Assembly (NCBI RefSeq): GCF_017897595.1
Contig: NZ_JAGKIK010000016.1
Location: 1-64,000 of the forward strand
Reading direction: 5' to 3'
DNA from: Aquimarina sp. U1-2
GTDB taxonomy: Bacteria > Bacteroidota > Bacteroidia > Flavobacteriales > Flavobacteriaceae
DNA: 64,000 nt
Of this stretch, positions 52,052 through 60,903 are shown in pieces. How positions within the stretch are numbered: position 1 is the stretch's first letter; the number at the start of each line of letters is the position of its first letter. A program made the translations under genes and the position numbers. The notes beneath the pieces are model-generated. The model was given only the letters and a program-made list of their open reading frames with translations. It had not been told where the DNA came from and did no database searches.

Positions 52052-52624
52052 ATGCTTAGAGAATTCTTATTACAAATATCTTCTTTTACAGAGGATGAAG
52101 TTCAAACTTTATTGGATAGTGGAACATTAAAAAAAGCAAAAGTCAACGAAACTATTTTCTTGGCGGGTAATTACTTTTCAAAGCTTTGGTTTTTGAATAA
52201 TGGGATTGTTAGAGCATTCCGAATTATTAATGGCGAAGACTATACTTTCTTTTTCTTTACAAAACAAAATTTTGCAGTAGATTATCAAAGTTATCTTACG
52301 GGAGAGAAAAGCCCTTTATTCTTTGAATCCTTAACTGATGTTGAATATGTTGAATTTACCAAAGAATCCATAGAAAAAATCTACCAGACAATTCCTTCTT
52401 TTGAAAAAGTGGGTCGCATTATGTCAGAAAATGCCTATTTAAGTGCTACTGAAAGATTAAAGCAATTTCAGGCAGAACTGCTCGAAGTACGTTATGAAAA
52501 ACTAATGGAGAGGGATCCTGAACTGTTTCAACAAATTCCACAGTACCACATCGCTTCTTATCTGGGTGTAAAACCACAAAGCTTAAGCCGTATTCGAGCA
52601 AGACTCGCTGGTAAGAAATATTGA
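52052..52624 (+). CDS. CRP/FNR-family transcriptional regulator
   Basis: A 190-residue protein: effector roll (ETIFLAGNYFSKLWFLNNGIV) and HTH ending YHIASYLGVKPQSLSRIRARL. No iron-sulfur cysteine cluster. About 30 bases after its stop lies the first copy of a composite palindromic element, repeated before 53435, so it may control both 52752 and the 53435 gene set. Confidence 0.9.
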   Translation: MLREFLLQISSFTEDEVQTLLDSGTLKKAKVNETIFLAGNYFSKLWFLNNGIVRAFRIINGEDYTFFFFTKQNFAVDYQSYLTGEKSPLFFESLTDVEYVEFTKESIEKIYQTIPSFEKVGRIMSENAYLSATERLKQFQAELLEVRYEKLMERDPELFQQIPQYHIASYLGVKPQSLSRIRARLAGKKY

Positions 52625-52656
52625 AAATCAATCCTTTTTTATCTTTACCGTTCTTC

Positions 52657-52711
52657 TTCACCTATGTGAATGTTTTGACTTAATCCTTTGTTAAAATTTG
52701 TAATATCAAAT
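52657..52711 (+). promoter_or_regulatory. Composite double-palindrome element, copy 1
   Basis: TTCAC-CTAT-GTGAA (52657-52670), 25 bases, then ATTTG-TAATAT-CAAAT (52696-52711). The whole block, from CTTCTTCACCTATGTGAATG to TATCAAAT, recurs at 53371-53425 with the same inner spacing. Lies 41 bases before the ATG at 52752. A CCTTTG at 52685 could serve as part of a Bacteroidota -33 region. Confidence 0.65.
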
Positions 52712-52751
52712 CCAAAAACGATAATAGCATTTTTAAAATCATAAAAGGACT

Positions 52752-53183
52752 ATGAATAAAAGAAGTAAAACAGCTGGTATTCTATACATTGTAGTTGCTG
52801 CTGTAAGCCTAATCTTAGGTGTTATCTATTTAATGAGTACTTCTTTTATGCCTTATCATGCTGATGCTATAGACAAGTCCTGGGAATCTCTTGAAGGGTC
52901 CACACAATATTTATTCTTAGCTCTTATGGATGTAGCCGGCGCAGGTTGGCTAACTTTGAGTTTTACTATTTTACTACTTTATTATTTCCCGTTTAGAAAA
53001 GAAGCTGTTTGGGTTAGGTATGCTATTCCGTCTATCATTCTTATATTTTATATCCCAACTTTGTTAGCAACTTTAAGTGTGCTATTCAACACAGCTGCAA
53101 CACCTCCGTGGTCTGGCAACGCTATATGCTGCCTATTAGCACTGTTCGGTTTAATTCTTGACGCTCCCTGGAAAAAGGGATAG
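52752..53183 (+). CDS. Four-helix membrane protein
   Basis: A 143-residue protein with four predicted membrane segments (ILYIVVAAVSLILGVIYLM; YLFLALMDVAGAGWLTLSF; WVRYAIPSIILIFYIPTLLA; AICCLLALFGLIL). Family not recognised. Behind the duplicated composite element, so probably co-regulated with DUF2141. Confidence 0.7.
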   Translation: MNKRSKTAGILYIVVAAVSLILGVIYLMSTSFMPYHADAIDKSWESLEGSTQYLFLALMDVAGAGWLTLSFTILLLYYFPFRKEAVWVRYAIPSIILIFYIPTLLATLSVLFNTAATPPWSGNAICCLLALFGLILDAPWKKG

Positions 53184-53370
53184 AAATTGAATCAATCGAT
53201 TTTCTGTTTTCACAGCAATACCAATTTCAACATAAACCCTGAACAAGAGTGCTTTTTTGAAGTGCCTCTATTTCTCTTTATACAGTTGTGAATATATATG
53301 CCTTTGCACCCGCCTTTATTAACAGCAGGAAGACAAGGATTTTCATAAAATAATCCTGAAGATACTCTTC

Positions 53371-53425
53371 TTCACCTATGTGAATGTATAGGTTTTACCC
53401 TTTGCTGAAATTTGTTACATCAAAT
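53371..53425 (+). promoter_or_regulatory. Composite double-palindrome element, copy 2
   Basis: TTCAC-CTAT-GTGAA (53371-53384), 25 bases, then ATTTG-TTACAT-CAAAT (53410-53425). Both palindromes and the 25-base spacing are identical in layout to copy 1 at 52657. Ends 9 bases before the ATG at 53435, so the second palindrome may overlap the transcription start or 5' leader. Confidence 0.65.
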
Positions 53426-53434
53426 AGATAAACA

Positions 53435-53878
53435 ATGAAAGCATTAAAACATTCAATACATTTTTCTTTACTACTTCTAATCCTTACATCTTACGATATA
53501 AGTGGTCAGAATTCTCAAAACGTACAGTTACTTGTCGAGATTGAAGGTATTCAAACTATAAAAGGCACCCTCTATATAGCGCTTTTTAGTGAGCCATATG
53601 ATTTCCCGAATGTAGAAAAGACTAAGATCAAAGATTTCAAAACTGTTGAGCATCAAAAAGAGACATTTACCTTTTCTGTACCCGAAGGAACCTATGCTAT
53701 CACCGTATTTCAGGATTTAGATGAGGATAAAGAATTTGATAAAAATTTTTTCGGTGTACCCAAGGAGCCCTATTGTCTTTCTAACAATGTAAAACCAAAA
53801 TTATCGACACCGGATTTTGAGGACTGTGCCTTTACAGTCTCTACAAATACAACTATCAATCTAAAATTAATCAATTAA
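53435..53878 (+). CDS. DUF2141 secreted protein
   Basis: A 147-residue protein with signal peptide (FSLLLLILTSYDISGQ). DUF2141 features: VEIEGIQTIKGTLYIALF, then FSVPEGTYAITVFQDLDEDKEFDKN and GVPKEPYCLSNN; the acidic DEDKEFD loop may bind calcium. Function unknown, periplasmic. First gene of a set reaching 57619. Confidence 0.85.
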   Translation: MKALKHSIHFSLLLLILTSYDISGQNSQNVQLLVEIEGIQTIKGTLYIALFSEPYDFPNVEKTKIKDFKTVEHQKETFTFSVPEGTYAITVFQDLDEDKEFDKNFFGVPKEPYCLSNNVKPKLSTPDFEDCAFTVSTNTTINLKLIN

Positions 53879-53899
53879 AACAATTTAAATTTTTTACTT

Positions 53900-54769
53900 A
53901 TGAAAACAAGAAACACACTTAGATGGCTGCACATCATCGCAGCTGCTGCTATTGGCACGTTTATTTATTCGCCCTGGGCGAGCATAGAGTGGTTTGCTCT
54001 TACCATACAGGTTTTAGTAATTCCTGTATTGACCATTACTGGCCTATGGATGTGGAAGCCTAAATGGTTTAAGGGAAAAAATAAAGGTGCTATGAGAAGT
54101 CTCACTATTCTTTTGGCACTAGGTTTTACGCTAAATAGTGTAAACGCACAGGAAAAATTGAGAGGTGGATCCGGAGGTTTTATGCTGGGGGCAAAAATTC
54201 TGAAAACAGATGAATACCAGTATTTTGTAAGAGAAGGAGGGCCTGATATAGAAAATAATGTTAGACAGATAGGTGGTGAAGGATACTGGGTCTTAAATAA
54301 ATGGGTTTTAGGAGGAAGTGGTTACTACAATTTTGGTGACAAAGCCGGTGATGGTAATCAGGAATACAAAATACAAGGTGGTGGTGGTTTTCTTAATGTA
54401 GGGTATATCGTTTACCATACTGAGAAACTATACGCTTTTCCTTTATTGGGAATAGGAGTTGATGCTCTGGGTATTCATAGAGAAATTGATACAGACGTTG
54501 CCTTCGAACCAGACAGATTTCTTTCGGCCAGCTACTTCATCGTAAGGCCTGTACTTGATATTGGTTATGGTTTAGACTGGTTTCCGAAAAAACAAGGATT
54601 TAAAGTTGGTATCAGAGCAGGTTTCAACTATACATTGGATCGTGGTAACGACTGGAACCATTACGGAGGTGAAATAACCAATCCCGATTTGCCTGATAAT
54701 GATCTGGATGGCTGGTATTTTAGAATCACTATAGGTGGTGGTGCTATAAAAAAAGTACAGAAAAATTAG
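53900..54769 (+). CDS. Membrane-anchored N-part fused to an outer-membrane barrel
   Basis: A 289-residue frame. Residues 1-60 form two hydrophobic helices (WLHIIAAAAIGTFIYSPWA; IQVLVIPVLTITGLWMWKPKW). Residue 65 is a methionine at 54092 followed by RSLTILLALGFTLNSVNAQ, a perfect signal peptide, then a barrel with glycine-rich strands ending WYFRITIGGGAI. Either one protein with an internal signal or two overlapping genes with a start at 54092; I cannot decide. Family not recognised. Confidence 0.6.
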   Translation: MKTRNTLRWLHIIAAAAIGTFIYSPWASIEWFALTIQVLVIPVLTITGLWMWKPKWFKGKNKGAMRSLTILLALGFTLNSVNAQEKLRGGSGGFMLGAKILKTDEYQYFVREGGPDIENNVRQIGGEGYWVLNKWVLGGSGYYNFGDKAGDGNQEYKIQGGGGFLNVGYIVYHTEKLYAFPLLGIGVDALGIHREIDTDVAFEPDRFLSASYFIVRPVLDIGYGLDWFPKKQGFKVGIRAGFNYTLDRGNDWNHYGGEITNPDLPDNDLDGWYFRITIGGGAIKKVQKN

Positions 54770-54770
54770 A

Positions 54771-55052
54771 ATGATGAACAGTTTTATAGCACAGCAGATT
54801 TACGAAAAGGCCCGCCGAAGGGTGGGCTTTCGTATACACTTCATAGCTTTTATTATTGGCGTATTGATCAATTGGGTGGTTTGGGCTGTATATCCCACCG
54901 TACATATCTGGCCGATATGGCCTACGCTGGGTTGGAGCATTGGAATTACTGCACATTATCTCGGTGTATTTTACCCAGGAAAGGTCTTTTCTATAGAAAA
55001 AGAAATCAATCGTATACAATTAAAAGAAACGCAAGATGAAGAAACAAGATAA
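54771..55052 (+). CDS. 2TM-domain protein
   Basis: A 93-residue protein with the 2TM-domain pattern: amphipathic start IYEKARRRVGFRIHFIAFIIG, two helices separated by WPIWPTLGW, then a charged tail. Such domains often accompany histidine kinases or redox proteins in Bacteroidota. Starts one base after the previous stop and overlaps the next start by 17 bases. Confidence 0.82.
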   Translation: MMNSFIAQQIYEKARRRVGFRIHFIAFIIGVLINWVVWAVYPTVHIWPIWPTLGWSIGITAHYLGVFYPGKVFSIEKEINRIQLKETQDEETR

Positions 55053-57015
55053 ATATGATGTGGTGGTTATAGGCTCTGGAATTGGCGGTGCGACCCCCGC
55101 AGTACTTTTGTCAAAATATTTTGGGAAACGTGTATTGATCATAGAAAAGCATTGGCAATTTGGTGGGCTTACCCATAGTTTTGAGATGGATGGCAAATCA
55201 TTTAATGCTGGTGTTCACTATGTAGGTGGGGTCACTAATGGGTCTATACCCGATAAACTATTTGATATCATTACAGGTAATAGACTCAGATGGTTTCCAT
55301 TACCTTTTAGATATGACCATTTTCATTTTCCAAATTTTGACTATGCGTTTCCTGCTTCAGAAAAACTATTGATAGAGGAATTATCACGGCTATTTCCTGA
55401 AGATGCAAAAGGTATTGCCCAATATGTAAAAGATTCACGTAAAGCATTTCGCTTTATGGCCATTTTTATTTCTATTAGATCCTTCGCGCCCAGATTTTTA
55501 CATTTTCTTATACCGATTATTCGTAGCACTTTAGGTTTTGACCCTAATATATTGGCACAAGCTTATTTAGATAAAAATATTAAAAATGCTAAACTAAAAA
55601 GTTTGCTGGGTGCTCAATGGGTTGATCATGGGGTAATACCCTCTGAGGCATCCTTTATGGTACACTCTATGATTTTTCATCATTATATCAATGGTGCTTA
55701 TTATCCGCAGGGTGGCCCGAAATCCATTGCAAGGGGAATGGAAGAAACACTTAAATCTAATAATGTAGATATAAGGTTAAAAACAGAAGCTACACAAATT
55801 TTGATAAAAAATGGTAAGGCTTATGGTGTTGAAGTAATTAACAATACTGGTCAAAAAGAGATAATTCTTGCGGATACTGTCATTTCAAACACAGGTGCTG
55901 TTCATACCTACACCAAATTATTAAATCAGCATAGATTTGATTTTATAGAAAACAATAAAGACCATCTGCTACCACGCTATAACTTTTTTAGCATCTATAT
56001 TTCATTATATCAAAACCCGGAAAATTTAGATTTTGATGGTACCAATCACTGGGTTTACAGAAATTTGAATCACGATAAGGATATACTTTCCCCAATGCAT
56101 CCTGATTATCCTGGATTTTACTGTATGCTGTTTCCTTCACTCAAGGCAAAGGATATGAAAAACCACAAAATGGAGATACTGACGATGGTAGAGTATTCAA
56201 CCTTTAAAAAATGGAAGGAACAAGAATGGAAACACCGGGATAACGCCTATTATGAGGAAAAAGAAAAGATCATTCAGAAAATTTTTGATGACATAGAAAG
56301 TAGGCATCCTGGGTTCAGATCTATGATATCTAAATATGATGCTTCTACACCTTTAACGCTCGAAAAGTTTACATCACGGGAACAAGGAGCCAGTTATGGA
56401 GTTCCCTACACTACACATAGGATGAAGCTCAAATGGTTATCAAACAAAACCCCTTTCAGGAATCTATATCTTTCTGGACAGGATACGTTTGCTCCAGGAA
56501 TAACCGCTGCAATGATGGGAGGTGTAGGGGCTGCGGCTAAAGTTTTGGGTACGATGGGTTATCTAAAAATAATGAGAAAAGTACTCAAGCACGAAAAGGT
56601 AGTAGACAACATTTATCACCTAACCCAAATAAGAAAAATAAAAGAAGAAACCCCTGATTCCTATACTGTATATTTTGAGCCTATAGCACATTTAAGCTCC
56701 TATGAAGCAGGGCAGTTTATAATGGTCAGTAGTATGCACAAAGGTGTTGAACATAAGCGCTCCTATTCCCTATCCAGTACTCTGGATGAACAATACCCTT
56801 CGATTACCATTAAACGTTTAAAAGGAGGCTTTATGTCCAACTACATTAAAGACAATCTACGGGTCGGCTCTTTTCTAAACACCAGTAGCCCAAAAGGAAA
56901 ATTTATTATTCCTGTTGCTAACTACGGTAAAAACATTCTGATGATAGCAGCAGGTAGCGGTATTACCCCAATATTTTCGATGCTAAAGGACACCATGCTA
57001 AACCCAGGTGGATAA
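55036..57015 (+). CDS. CrtI-like flavoprotein fused to ferredoxin-reductase domain (5' part of split gene)
   Basis: A 659-residue frame. Residues 1 to about 510: CrtI/retinol-saturase-like oxidoreductase with VVVIGSGIGGATPAVLLSKYFG, EKHWQFGGLTHSF, and the C-terminal FAD motif NLYLSGQDTFAPGITAAMMGG. Residues about 525-659: FNR-like FAD domain (YEAGQFIMVSSM, KRSYSLSS, GKNILMIAAGSGITPIFSML). The frame stops at NPGG just where the NAD-binding half should continue, and that half follows in the next frame (57008). One base removed from the GGTGG run would join them as NPGDNKVHLMY. Likely one 860-residue protein broken by a frameshift or sequencing error, or a translationally coupled pair. Confidence 0.8.
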   Translation: MKKQDKYDVVVIGSGIGGATPAVLLSKYFGKRVLIIEKHWQFGGLTHSFEMDGKSFNAGVHYVGGVTNGSIPDKLFDIITGNRLRWFPLPFRYDHFHFPNFDYAFPASEKLLIEELSRLFPEDAKGIAQYVKDSRKAFRFMAIFISIRSFAPRFLHFLIPIIRSTLGFDPNILAQAYLDKNIKNAKLKSLLGAQWVDHGVIPSEASFMVHSMIFHHYINGAYYPQGGPKSIARGMEETLKSNNVDIRLKTEATQILIKNGKAYGVEVINNTGQKEIILADTVISNTGAVHTYTKLLNQHRFDFIENNKDHLLPRYNFFSIYISLYQNPENLDFDGTNHWVYRNLNHDKDILSPMHPDYPGFYCMLFPSLKAKDMKNHKMEILTMVEYSTFKKWKEQEWKHRDNAYYEEKEKIIQKIFDDIESRHPGFRSMISKYDASTPLTLEKFTSREQGASYGVPYTTHRMKLKWLSNKTPFRNLYLSGQDTFAPGITAAMMGGVGAAAKVLGTMGYLKIMRKVLKHEKVVDNIYHLTQIRKIKEETPDSYTVYFEPIAHLSSYEAGQFIMVSSMHKGVEHKRSYSLSSTLDEQYPSITIKRLKGGFMSNYIKDNLRVGSFLNTSSPKGKFIIPVANYGKNILMIAAGSGITPIFSMLKDTMLNPGG

Positions 57016-57619
57016 TAAAGTTCATTTAATGTATGCAGCGAGAACACCAGAGGAAACAATTTTTAAAGGAGCTATTGACCGCTTACAGAAAAACCACGCT
57101 GATTATCTAACGGTAGATTACTACTTTTCAGAAATAAAAAATAGTAGCCGCATAGACAAAAAAGATATTGAGGATGTGCTACGGGGTAAAGACTTACAGA
57201 ATACATTGGTTTATGTTTGCGCGCCAGAAGGTATCGTAACAATGGTATGGAGTGTATTGCAAAGTGTCAATCTTAATCCAGAACATTTTAAATATGAGAG
57301 TTTTACCACCAGTGCTTTAAATATTCATAAGGTAAATATTCCCAGTAAAGATGCAACAGTATATTTTCAGGATGAATCAAAAAATTACGAAATCCAGGTT
57401 AAAAAAGACAACACATTATTAGATGAGCTTATTGACAAAAATGTACCTATAGATTACTCCTGTAAAAGTGGCGATTGTGAGATGTGCAGCTGTAAAATCA
57501 AACAAGGAGAGATAGTCTCCTTAGATGGAAAAAACCTCAAAAAATATAAAACAGGAGACGTCATCCTGCCTTGTGTAAGTTATGCTGCTTCTGAAAAAAT
57601 TGAATTAGCCAAGGCATAA
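57008..57619 (+). CDS. NAD-binding half plus [2Fe-2S] ferredoxin (3' part of split gene)
   Basis: A 203-residue frame with a possible GTG start at 57008, overlapping the previous frame by 8 bases. Residues 1-95 complete the FNR NAD domain (HLMYAARTPEETIFK, LVYVCAPEGIVTMV). Residues 105-203 are a plant-type ferredoxin: CKSGDCEMCSC, then LPC about 30 residues later, giving the four ligands. Together with the upstream frame the layout is CrtI - FNR - ferredoxin, a self-contained electron chain from NAD(P)H to the CrtI-like site. Confidence 0.8.
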   Translation: MDNKVHLMYAARTPEETIFKGAIDRLQKNHADYLTVDYYFSEIKNSSRIDKKDIEDVLRGKDLQNTLVYVCAPEGIVTMVWSVLQSVNLNPEHFKYESFTTSALNIHKVNIPSKDATVYFQDESKNYEIQVKKDNTLLDELIDKNVPIDYSCKSGDCEMCSCKIKQGEIVSLDGKNLKKYKTGDVILPCVSYAASEKIELAKA

Positions 57620-57624
57620 TTAAA

Positions 57625-57942
57625 TTAAAATTCGTAGATGGTATTGGTGTTTTTGCCGGAATTGTACTTAGTAAACTATTATGGATTATGGTAGTTTCAA
57701 AATTAGCGACTTTTCTCAAACTGGGTACTTTATCACCTTTTACAAGGTGGAAAAAAATGAGCGGTATAGTTATGATGGCCGGTATCGGGTTTACCATGTC
57801 CTTGTCAATTCCTGAATTGGCACTAAAGGATGAATTTCTTTTGCAACCTGCTAAAATCGGCATTCTATGTGGCTCATTTATTTCCGCTTGTATCGGGCTG
57901 CTTTGGTTTCGGTACTTTACTAAAAAATTAGAAACAGTATAA
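57625..57942 (+). pseudogene. nhaA: NhaA Na+/H+ antiporter, C-terminal fragment
   Basis: The frame starts without a codon start (LKFVDGIGVFAGIVLSKLLW), includes ATG 57688, and carries the NhaA signature SGIVMMAGIGFTMSLSIPELAL and LLQPAKIGILCGSFISACIGL to the end. About 105 of roughly 400 residues remain. Directly after the ferredoxin stop; it is the leftover of a gene truncated by the rearrangement that placed the CrtI set here. Confidence 0.8.
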
Positions 57943-57954
57943 AAGCTAAGAAAA

Positions 57955-58617
57955 CTATTTATTTTTTGTGCTAAAATCAAAAGAGTATCCTACACTAATA
58001 TTGAAAATAAAAGGTGAGTTAGCTATTCCTGCGTCCATGGCATTGTGTGTTTCGGTATTGCCCGTAAAACTATTTTCGTATACAAATTCATCATTGTCCA
58101 ATGTAGAACTTATCCTTGGCCAAAAGCGTACACTCGGTGATACCATAATGCCTTTTAAGAAGTTGTCTTTATTTTTAAATGGCAACCAATTGATATAGGC
58201 ACCAATCCCTAAAGTAAAGGTATTGTAATCTACTATTAGGTTGCTATTATTCTGTGAAACACCATCTGGGTAGATTTCAAATCGATGCCATTTTGGCTCA
58301 ATCCTTACGTTGAACCAATTGGTAAATTGATAGCCTATACCAAAACCCGTGGTAAATGGCATATGCACAGCTAGATTTTGGTCTTCTAATTCACCAGTTA
58401 CCGTATCACCGGAAAAATCCAATGAAACGCCATGCGAATAATCAAAAACCCATCGCTTGTAAAACAAATTGCCCTCTATGTTGAAACCTTCGGCAAGTAG
58501 GGGTTGATTTAAACCAAAAAGGATATTTACCCTTGTTGGATACGCTTCGGTATTCGTTTGTGCTTTTGAATAGTAAAATGCTGTAAACAGCAATAGGAAC
58601 ATCAATACATTTTTCAT
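57955..58617 (-). CDS. Outer-membrane beta-barrel protein
   Basis: A 220-residue protein with signal peptide (LMFLLLFTAFYYSKAQ) and amphipathic strands (FTTGFGIGYQFTNWFNVRIEPKWHR; TLGIGAYINWLPF) ending NISVGYSFDF with a short charged tail. Family not recognised. 80 bases downstream of a CRP/FNR gene on the same strand. Confidence 0.7.
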   Translation of the reverse strand: MKNVLMFLLLFTAFYYSKAQTNTEAYPTRVNILFGLNQPLLAEGFNIEGNLFYKRWVFDYSHGVSLDFSGDTVTGELEDQNLAVHMPFTTGFGIGYQFTNWFNVRIEPKWHRFEIYPDGVSQNNSNLIVDYNTFTLGIGAYINWLPFKNKDNFLKGIMVSPSVRFWPRISSTLDNDEFVYENSFTGNTETHNAMDAGIANSPFIFNISVGYSFDFSTKNK

Positions 58618-58636
58618 TTTAATTTCTTTCTTTAAT

Positions 58637-58650
58637 AGTTAAACTTAACT
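58637..58650. promoter_or_regulatory. Short palindrome before the outer-membrane gene
   Basis: AGTTAA-AC-TTAACT, 6-bp perfect arms, 20 bases upstream of the 58617 start and 48 bases after the CRP/FNR stop. Could be an operator, but short AT-rich palindromes are common by chance. Confidence 0.3.
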
Positions 58651-58697
58651 GCAAAGAAAAAATATGATGTTACGTATCTCGTTCACATTTGTTAACT

Positions 58698-59273
58698 TCA
58701 ACTATCTTCTGAAGAATTTCTTATTCTACTTAATGACTGAGGGCGCATCCCCAAGTACGCGGCTAAATGGAATTGGGGTACACGTTGGATAAATTTGGGG
58801 TGGTGTTTCATAAGTTTATAATACCGCTCTTTTGCAGAAAGCGTAGCTAAGTCGGCAGCGTGTTGGGTAGATTGATAAAATGCTTTTTCTACCTGCTGGT
58901 CCTTTAACTTTTGGTATTTGGGATACTTTTCAAACAGGGTCACCATGTCCTGAGATTTCAAAATAAAGAGCTCACTATCTTCCAAGGCTATAATGTTCAT
59001 GTCAGATGGTATTCCGCTGGTTAAGCTCTTCAAGTAGGCCATCCAATTTTTTTCAATTGTGAAGTCGCAAGGGATAATGTTACCATCGTGAATTGCATAA
59101 TGCATTAATAGACCACTTTTTACGTAAGCTATTTCAGTACTTATTTCACCTTGCCTTAAAAAGTATTGGTCTTTCTTAATATTTCTTCTTTCAAGTATAT
59201 GGTCGAAGTAATCAATCTCTTCATTACTTAAATCAATAGTTTGTAATAGGCTTTCTCTTAATATTGAGTTCAT
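58698..59273 (-). CDS. CRP/FNR-family transcriptional regulator
   Basis: A 191-residue protein: effector roll (YFLRQGEISTEIAYVKSGLLMHY) and HTH FHLAAYLGMRPQSLSRIRN. It lacks iron-sulfur cysteines. More diverged in the recognition helix (AAYLGMR) than the other three, so a different target is likely, perhaps the adjacent barrel gene. Confidence 0.9.
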   Translation of the reverse strand: MNSILRESLLQTIDLSNEEIDYFDHILERRNIKKDQYFLRQGEISTEIAYVKSGLLMHYAIHDGNIIPCDFTIEKNWMAYLKSLTSGIPSDMNIIALEDSELFILKSQDMVTLFEKYPKYQKLKDQQVEKAFYQSTQHAADLATLSAKERYYKLMKHHPKFIQRVPQFHLAAYLGMRPQSLSRIRNSSEDS

Positions 59274-59610
59274 AAAATTCTAGATTTCAGTATGATTGGG
59301 ACAAAAACTGATAAAAATATCTGTACTGAAAGTTAAAGAAAATTGATATAAAAGTTAAACAAAGGGTTTCCTATTTATCTTGATTAATCATTTGGGATGG
59401 TGTGATGGGTGTCTGTCGTGAAAGCAGGAATTATTCCCTAAGCTCTGAATTACAATAAATTTCTGGCAAAATTTGAGGAGTATAAACTTTACATTTTTGT
59501 TTAAGTCGATATATACAACTGCCCGAACTGTGGCATCCTTGCCTTCGTGAAGTTTATAGTGGTTTAAGGCTTACAAAATATAATTTTGGTGAATACCATA
59601 TATAATATTG
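59274..59610. other. Intergenic region at the mobile-element edge
   Basis: About 340 AT-rich bases between the CRP/FNR gene and the decayed integrase. No gene is supported on either strand. It holds the CRP/FNR promoter and runs into an att-like repeat at 59611. Confidence 0.35.
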
Positions 59611-59660
59611 AGTAAATCGTGCTCTATGCAAGCAAAACTTTGCTAATACAAAGTTGTTTA
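59611..59660 (+). repeat. Att-like repeat, copy next to the decayed integrase
   Basis: CGTGCTCTATGCAAGCAAAA then TAATACAAAGTTGTTTA aligns with 61171-61217 (GAGCACTATGCAACGCAACC, then TTAACAGAAATTGTTTA). Both copies lie just past the stop codon side of an integrase gene. May be attachment-site arms or merely homologous 3' flanks. Confidence 0.4.
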
Positions 59661-59670
59661 TGCATTTGAA

Positions 59671-60413
59671 TTAGAAATTAATAACACTATCTAGAGCCTC
59701 ATCAGCTTCCTTGTGAATAAAATTAGCCTGGTAATTAATAGTTGTTTTTAAATCACTGTGTCGGTAAAGTTTTTGCAACATTAAAGGATGAATTGAATCG
59801 CCTGCAATGTTTCCAAAAGTATGACGCGCTATATGCATAGTGACTTTCTTTTCAATCCCATTCTTTTTTGCTATGGTTTTTAAGTTGGTATTAAACTTGC
59901 TTGTCGCTACTTTGATTTTATTATAAATATCTTTTGAGTTATTTAAATCTGCTTTTTTCATTTCAGGAAAGACAAAGTCGTCGTTTCCATTTTTGTCCCT
60001 CTGATAATAATCTAGAATGTCCAAGGCCTTAACTGGAATCTTGAGTGAAACTATTTTGTTGTTCTTTCCCATTCGGTAATGCAGTCTACCGTCGTAAATC
60101 ATTGACCATTTGGTAAACAGTACATCTGAGACTCGCATCCCTGCAAAATAGAAAATGTATAGCCAGACATTGAGGGAATGACGTTCTATTTCAGTAAGGA
60201 AAATAATTGTCTCAAATATTTGAATTTCTTTCTTATTCAATCCCACTTTATAAGTGTCAGGGAATTTCATTTTGAAACCACCTTTGCCAAACGGGTACAA
60301 ATCTTTACTCACTACCTTGTCTCTACTGCTCTGTTATAAAGCAAGCGAATAAGAACAAAAACATTAAGTACAGAGGTTTCTGAAAGAGCTTTGAGGCGGA
60401 ATGTGTTCGAACG
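59671..60413 (-). pseudogene. Tyrosine recombinase remnant (truncated, frameshifted)
   Basis: The catalytic domain is readable: AGMRVSDV (Arg I), HIARHTFG (HxxR), LYRHSDLKTTINYQ (His/Tyr nucleophile region). Upstream, KDLYPFGKG is preceded in another frame by SETSVLNVFVLIRLLYNRAV, the end of the SAM-like core-binding domain, so a frameshift lies near 60318; a TAA follows at 60414. The N-terminal part is absent. It is an older integrase replaced by the one at 61215. Confidence 0.8.
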
Positions 60414-60621
60414 TTAGTTTGCTATAATTTCCGCATATTCTGCAAATACTGCTGTTTTTCAATTAACCTTTTGTTATTAGACTTCAATTCCATACGCAAA
60501 TTATGGAGTCGTAAAGGTAGCAGAATGAAAATCATAATTTTAAAAATTTCAGTCGAAGATGATGACAGGGTGTGAACATTTTTAGATGGGACAACAATGT
60601 CTAGAGGTAATATACTTCATT

Positions 60622-60903
60622 TCAGCCTGCATTTAAGACATATTTCAAAGCCTCATTTTGAATCTCAGACTTCGATTTTCGATTATTTTGAAGCAACCAT
60701 TCATTGAGAAGATCAATATCAAAAAATACGAGTTTGCCATTGGGTTTGCTGTGGGGTATAATTCCTGCAGAAGTAAGTTTGTATAAATAATTTCTTGAAA
60801 TACCAGTATAGACACTTGCCTCGTCCAGAGTGAGAACTTTTTTAGAACCCAGGAGAAGCTTTTCTATTCTTTCTAATCGGTTTTGTAAATCACTTATATC
60901 CAT
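60622..60903 (-). CDS. Excisionase-like HTH protein
   Basis: A 93-residue protein with an N-terminal short coiled segment and a MerR-like HTH_17 domain: LTLDEASVYTGISRNYLYKLTSAGIIPHSKPNGKLVFFDIDLLNEWL. This is the standard excisionase/DNA-binding accessory found beside integrases of Bacteroidota elements. It probably assists excision or represses the element. Confidence 0.85.
   Translation of the reverse strand: MDISDLQNRLERIEKLLLGSKKVLTLDEASVYTGISRNYLYKLTSAGIIPHSKPNGKLVFFDIDLLNEWLLQNNRKSKSEIQNEALKYVLNAG

Noticed and set aside
3574..59273. The four CRP/FNR proteins as true FNR oxygen sensors
   Set aside because: None shows the cysteine cluster that holds the [4Fe-4S] centre.
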